DNA of 7,911 nucleotides, taken from the NCBI GenBank assembly GCA_017998195.1, contig JAGODN010000108.1, positions 1 to 7,911 on the forward strand. The letters are read 5' to 3'. The notes below the pieces were generated by a model. That model was not told where the DNA came from, did no database searches, and was given only the letters and a program-made list of their open reading frames with translations. Source of the DNA: Desulfobulbus sp. (GTDB taxonomy: Bacteria > Desulfobacterota > Desulfobulbia > Desulfobulbales > Desulfobulbaceae). Within the stretch, counting starts at the first letter, position 1; each line of letters opens with the position of its first letter. Below, piece by piece: positions 5,241-7,911 of this stretch. The position numbers were made by a program, and so were the translations under genes.

Positions 5241-5302
5241 GGGGCGCAGGCTGCCAAGCGGTGCGGAGATGCGGCCGGGGCAGCGTTTCCCGGCTGCGCC
5301 CC
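5241..5302. repeat. Nested GC-rich inverted repeat upstream of PQQ dehydrogenase gene
   Basis: Outer arms GGGGCGCAG (5241-5249) and CTGCGCCCC (5294-5302) are perfect over 9 bp. Inner arms CTGCC (5251-5255) and GGCAG (5279-5283) are perfect over 5 bp. It lies 135 nt upstream of the dehydrogenase start and just before the candidate promoter, so it may be a DNA-level site or a leader structure from an upstream start. No T-run follows. Confidence 0.45.
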
Positions 5303-5334
5303 CTTGTGCCGAGCCCGCTCTCGACGCGTTCGTT

Positions 5335-5363
5335 CTTTCAGTTTTCCCGGAATGGGGTACGAT
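5335..5363 (+). promoter_or_regulatory. Weak sigma-70-type promoter candidate for PQQ dehydrogenase
   Basis: TACGAT (5358-5363) matches 4 of 6 positions of a -10 box. CTTTCA (5335-5340) matches 3 of 6 of a -35 box at 17-nt spacing. It would give a leader of about 65-70 nt containing the hairpin at 5382-5408. Low confidence. Confidence 0.25.
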
Positions 5364-5381
5364 GGCACCAATGCCGGATGG

Positions 5382-5408
5382 GCGGGGCCGCAGCACACGC
5401 GGCCTCGT
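5382..5408 (+). repeat. Strong hairpin just upstream of PQQ dehydrogenase RBS
   Basis: Core arms GGCCGC (5386-5391) and GCGGCC (5399-5404) with a 7-nt loop. The stem extends outward to about 10 pairs, including two G-T pairs. It ends 17 nt before AGGAGG (5426-5431) and leaves the Shine-Dalgarno free. It may stabilise the 5' end of the mRNA. Confidence 0.5.
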
Positions 5409-5436
5409 GGCCCGGCCCAGCACCCAGGAGGACACC

Positions 5437-6657
5437 ATGCACCGCACACCCACCCCCGCTCTGCTCGTCGCGATTCTGCTGCTGGCCGTCACCCTGGTCT
5501 TCGTCCCACCGGCCCGGGCGGCCGATTCTTCCGAATTGCGCGTCCGGCGCACGGTCATTCTCGCCAACCTGGAGAACCCCTGGGACCTGGCGGTTGCGCC
5601 CGACGGCGCCCTGTTTTTCACGGAAAAATGCCGCGGCCTGTCGGTGCGCACCCCGGACGGCACGGTCCGCCATCTGTTCGGCACAAGCGGCGCGGCCGTG
5701 GTCGCAGACGACCTGTTCTGCCAGGGTCAGAGCGGCATGCTCGGCCTGGCCCTGGACCCGGCCTTTGCCGACAACCGGCTGCTCTACCTGTTCATGGCCT
5801 CGAAACTCGGCACGGAGCCGACCAACCGGGTGGTCCGCCTGCGTGTAGACGCGGCCAACGCCACGGTGAGCGGCCGCACGGACATCGTCACCGACATCCC
5901 CTTCAAGGCATCGTTCACCCGCTGGGGCCGGGCCGGGGCCCACAGCGGCGGCCGGCTGCGTTTCGGCCCGAAGGACGGCTTTCTCTACGTGACCACCGGC
6001 GACAACCACAACGGCCCACTGCCGCAGGACCTCCACCGCCTGGGCGGCAAGGTGCTGCGCATCGACCGCGACGGCCGGCCGGCGCCGGGCAACACTACCC
6101 CGAGCGGCGGTGATGCGCGCATTTTTACCCGCGGCCACCGCAACGTGCAGGGGCTCGCCTTCCGCCCGGTGACGGGCCAGCCGTTCGCCTGCGAGCACGG
6201 CCCGGGCCACAGCGACGAGGTCACCCCGCTGGTCGCGGGCGGCAACGGCGGCTGGGATCCGACCCCCACCCGCGGCGTGTCCTGCGCGGGCGACTACTGC
6301 GGCTACACCTCGAACCGGGCCGACGGAGAGCGGACCTCGATGACCGACCGGGAGCGATTCCCAGCCGCGCTGGCGCCGTCGTGGACCAACCAGGGCGTTT
6401 CCGAGGGCATGGGCCCGTGCGTCTTCCTCGACGGGCCGCACTGGGGCGAGTACGCGGGCCGGCTGGCAGTGGGCTTCCTGCGCGGGGCGAGGATCGATCT
6501 CCTGCACATGGATGCGAACGGAAAGACGACCGGGGTGCGCACCATCCCCGGCCTGCCGGCCGAGCGCATGCGCTCGCTCGTGCTCGCCCCGGACGGCGCG
6601 CTCCTTGTGGCCACCGACGGGGGCGAGATCTGGCGGCTGGAACGGGCGGAACGGTAG
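5437..6657 (+). CDS. Secreted PQQ-dependent aldose/glucose sugar dehydrogenase family protein
   Basis: A 406-residue protein of the soluble PQQ-dependent glucose/sorbosone dehydrogenase family (six-bladed beta-propeller; E. coli YliI/Asd is a relative). Residues 1-28 are a Sec signal peptide: a hydrophobic core, then a PPARA-A cleavage site. It is therefore exported, probably to the periplasm. Family motifs are ENPWDLAVAPDGALFFTE (46-63), GQSGMLGLALDPAFADNRLL (97-116), GAHSGGRLRFGP (167-178) with candidate catalytic base H169, LGGKVLRIDRDG (202-213), RGHRNVQGLAFRP (232-244) with R235-N236 as likely PQQ/substrate contacts, and EHGPGHSDEV (253-262). The enzyme would oxidise a sugar or other alcohol and pass electrons to a periplasmic acceptor; no PQQ synthesis genes are nearby. 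Six cysteines (C65, C95, C252, C283, C288, C328) could form disulfides. The start has AGGAGG 5 nt upstream. The substrate is uncertain. Confidence 0.92.
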   Translation: MHRTPTPALLVAILLLAVTLVFVPPARAADSSELRVRRTVILANLENPWDLAVAPDGALFFTEKCRGLSVRTPDGTVRHLFGTSGAAVVADDLFCQGQSGMLGLALDPAFADNRLLYLFMASKLGTEPTNRVVRLRVDAANATVSGRTDIVTDIPFKASFTRWGRAGAHSGGRLRFGPKDGFLYVTTGDNHNGPLPQDLHRLGGKVLRIDRDGRPAPGNTTPSGGDARIFTRGHRNVQGLAFRPVTGQPFACEHGPGHSDEVTPLVAGGNGGWDPTPTRGVSCAGDYCGYTSNRADGERTSMTDRERFPAALAPSWTNQGVSEGMGPCVFLDGPHWGEYAGRLAVGFLRGARIDLLHMDANGKTTGVRTIPGLPAERMRSLVLAPDGALLVATDGGEIWRLERAER

Positions 6658-6665
6658 GTACGTCC

Positions 6666-6698
6666 CGTCCGCCGGTCGTCGCGGCGGGGCGATTTTTT
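6666..6698 (+). terminator. Intrinsic terminator after PQQ dehydrogenase gene
   Basis: CCGCCG (6669-6674) pairs with CGGCGG (6682-6687) around a 7-nt loop. The stem extends to about 9 pairs with one G-T pair and one bulged G. A single A then leads into six T (6693-6698). It lies 9 nt after the stop codon. This separates the dehydrogenase from the transporter gene downstream. Confidence 0.75.
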
Positions 6699-6857
6699 CT
6701 TCTGAACGGAAGGACCGTTGGCCCCATCCGGTCCGGTCGCCGGCCCGTTCCACGACCCTGCCCTGCCTGCCGGCCGCTGCAGCACCCTTGCCAAAAAACG
6801 CATTCTCCGGCAATCTGACTCGCACCCCCTTCCACCCCCTCCGCCCGGAAACGCCCT

Positions 6858-7911
6858 ATGGACGCATGGCTGGCCGCCCTGACCTTCCTCTCGGTCATTT
6901 TCCTCATCATGGGCAACCTGCTCAGTGCACCGGCCGCGGCCCTGGCCGGCACCCTGGTGCTGGTCTACGGCGGCGTGTTCACCCTGCCCCAGGCGGCGGC
7001 GGAGATGACCGCCTCCTACTCGACCCTGGCCCTGCTGCTCGGCGCCATGGTGGTGGCCCGGGCCCTGCAGCCCACCGGTATCTTCGCCCGCACCGCGCAC
7101 TTCATGGTTACCCTGTCGCGCGGCCGGGGCAGCCGCCTGCTGGTGGGCGTCACCCTGGTCACCGCCCTGATCAGCGCGCTCCTGCCCAACGCCACCGCGG
7201 TGCTCGTGCTCGGCCCGGTGCTCGTGCCGCTGGCCCGCGAACTCAAGCTGGACGCGGAGCCGCTGCTCGTGCTCGTGGCCCTGGCCGCCAACTCCAGCGG
7301 CCTGCTCACCATGGTCGGCGACCCGGCCACCTACCTGGTCAGCCGGGCCGCCGGGCTCGGCTTTGCCGCCTACCTGTCGACGCTTTCGTGGAGCGGGGTG
7401 GTGGCCACGGCCGTGCTGCTCGCCCTGCTGCCCTGGGTCTGGCGGGACCTGTGGCTCGCCCGGCTGCCGCTCGGTCGCCTGGCGCGGCCCACCGAACCCC
7501 TGCTGCCCAAGCGCTATTTCCTGCCCATCGTGGTGGTCGGCTGCATCATGCTGCTCTTCTTCGTGGCCGGCGAACTCTCGCACATCCCCTTCTCGCCGGA
7601 CCTGATCGCGCTCAGCGCCGCCACCGCCACCCTGGCCCTGGCCGAGCGGTTCGGGCTCGGCTCGGTCTCCCAGGTGCTGCGGGACATCGACTGGAGCACC
7701 CTGATCTTTTTCGCCTGCACCTTCATCCTCACCGGCGCCCTGGAATCCACCGGGGCCATCGCCGCCGTGGCCGGCCTGCTGGGCACCTCAGCCGCGGCCC
7801 ATCCCGAGGCGGCAACCCTGCTGCTCCTCTTCGGTACGGCCGCCCTGTCCACGGTGATCCCCAACATCCCGCTGATCGTCGCCCTCATTCCCCTGGTGCA
7901 GGGCATGGGGG
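6858..7911 (+). CDS. Ion-transporter (IT) superfamily permease, ArsB/NhaD/SLC13-like, incomplete at right edge
   Basis: 351 residues are present and the frame is still open at the window end; full members are about 400-450 residues. The sequence is a run of hydrophobic helices from residue 4 onward, so it is an inner-membrane protein. Family marks are LLPNATAVLVLGPVLVPLA (108-126), the first half-repeat core; ANSSGLLTMVGDPATYLV (144-161), equivalent to the AN-GG-x-GDPxN hairpin of ArsB/NhaD proteins; DIDWSTLIFFACTFILTGAL (276-295); and STVIPNIPLIVALIPLV (331-347), the second-half counterpart of the NATAV core. Members move arsenite, sodium/protons, citrate, dicarboxylates or sulfate; the substrate cannot be told. 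The ATG at 6858 is the only start between an in-frame stop at 6816-6818 and the first helix. There is no good Shine-Dalgarno, only CGGAAA 7-12 nt upstream. A poor promoter-like TTGCCA is at 6788. A terminator separates it from the upstream gene. Confidence 0.9.
   Translation, partial: MDAWLAALTFLSVIFLIMGNLLSAPAAALAGTLVLVYGGVFTLPQAAAEMTASYSTLALLLGAMVVARALQPTGIFARTAHFMVTLSRGRGSRLLVGVTLVTALISALLPNATAVLVLGPVLVPLARELKLDAEPLLVLVALAANSSGLLTMVGDPATYLVSRAAGLGFAAYLSTLSWSGVVATAVLLALLPWVWRDLWLARLPLGRLARPTEPLLPKRYFLPIVVVGCIMLLFFVAGELSHIPFSPDLIALSAATATLALAERFGLGSVSQVLRDIDWSTLIFFACTFILTGALESTGAIAAVAGLLGTSAAAHPEAATLLLLFGTAALSTVIPNIPLIVALIPLVQGMG

Larger units (their letters stand above)
4625..5436. other. 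Divergent intergenic region (812 nt) rich in inverted repeats
   Basis: It lies between the divergently transcribed nfsB and PQQ dehydrogenase genes, so it must hold both promoters. No credible gene is seen. From left to right it contains about 175 nt of unremarkable leader, a nested hairpin (4803-4842), palindrome module 1 (4851-4901), a 116-nt spacer with its own hairpin (4938-4968), palindrome module 2 in inverse orientation (5018-5068), a nested GC-rich inverted repeat (5241-5302), a weak promoter candidate (5335-5363) and a leader hairpin (5382-5408). The density of dyad symmetry is far higher than in the other gaps. Confidence 0.7.

Noticed and set aside
4625..5449. N-terminal extension of nfsB (275 extra codons open in the same frame)
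   Set aside because: The protein starting at 4624 matches the full NfsB length exactly and has its own ribosome site. The upstream codons cross the palindromic repeats.
6788..6816. TTGCCA (-35-like) with CAATCT as a promoter for the permease gene
   Set aside because: The -35 is close to consensus but the -10 matches only 2 of 6 positions, which is not enough to call.
5338..7583. Long minus-strand open frames (6825-5338 and 7583-6303) opposite the dehydrogenase and permease genes
   Set aside because: The sense strand carries recognisable family motifs, a signal peptide and a good ribosome site. The antisense products are low-complexity and lack motifs or start context.

Overview
The window is GC-rich throughout, in coding and intergenic DNA alike, with strong GC bias at third codon positions. 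The genes are housekeeping and accessory bacterial genes: an NfsB-type nitroreductase, a secreted PQQ-dependent sugar dehydrogenase and an ion-transporter (IT) superfamily permease. This fits a high-GC proteobacterium, gamma- or delta-type. Nothing here fixes the lineage further. No rRNA, tRNA, CRISPR array, transposase or phage gene is visible.

Layout. Seven genes lie on the minus strand from the left edge to about 4624. In their direction of transcription (right to left) they are: NfsB-like nitroreductase (4624-3971), flavin-reductase-like FMN-binding protein (3774-3232), an unrecognised 165-residue protein (2703-2206), a putative molybdenum-carrier/YpsA-like SLOG protein (2156-1677), a VOC/glyoxalase-fold protein (1498-1034), a cysteine-rich conserved hypothetical (940-239) and a class I SAM methyltransferase cut by the left edge (242-1). 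The last two overlap by ATGA and are almost certainly translationally coupled. The 165-residue protein and the SLOG protein are 49 nt apart and probably co-transcribed. Larger gaps (528 nt before the 165-residue protein, 196 nt before the flavin protein, 178 nt before the VOC gene) suggest several short transcription units rather than one operon.

An 812-nt divergent intergenic region (4625-5436) separates nfsB from two plus-strand genes: the PQQ sugar dehydrogenase (5437-6657), followed by a plausible intrinsic terminator, and an IT-superfamily membrane transporter (6858 to the right edge, incomplete).

The most distinctive non-coding structure is in that divergent region. A 51-nt module made of two small palindromes occurs twice in opposite orientation (4851-4901 and 5018-5068). 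Palindrome spacing is identical in both copies, and several base changes are compensatory. This resembles a REP/BIME-type repetitive element. Smaller inverted repeats surround it. A 15-nt exact repeat also flanks the flavin-reductase-like gene.

The genes do not form one obvious pathway. Shared themes are redox and detoxification chemistry (nitroreductase, FMN protein, VOC protein, periplasmic PQQ enzyme) and small-molecule handling. I found no strong evidence for a new multi-gene system. The best leads are the palindrome modules, the coupled cysteine-rich protein/methyltransferase pair and the unrecognised 165-residue protein.
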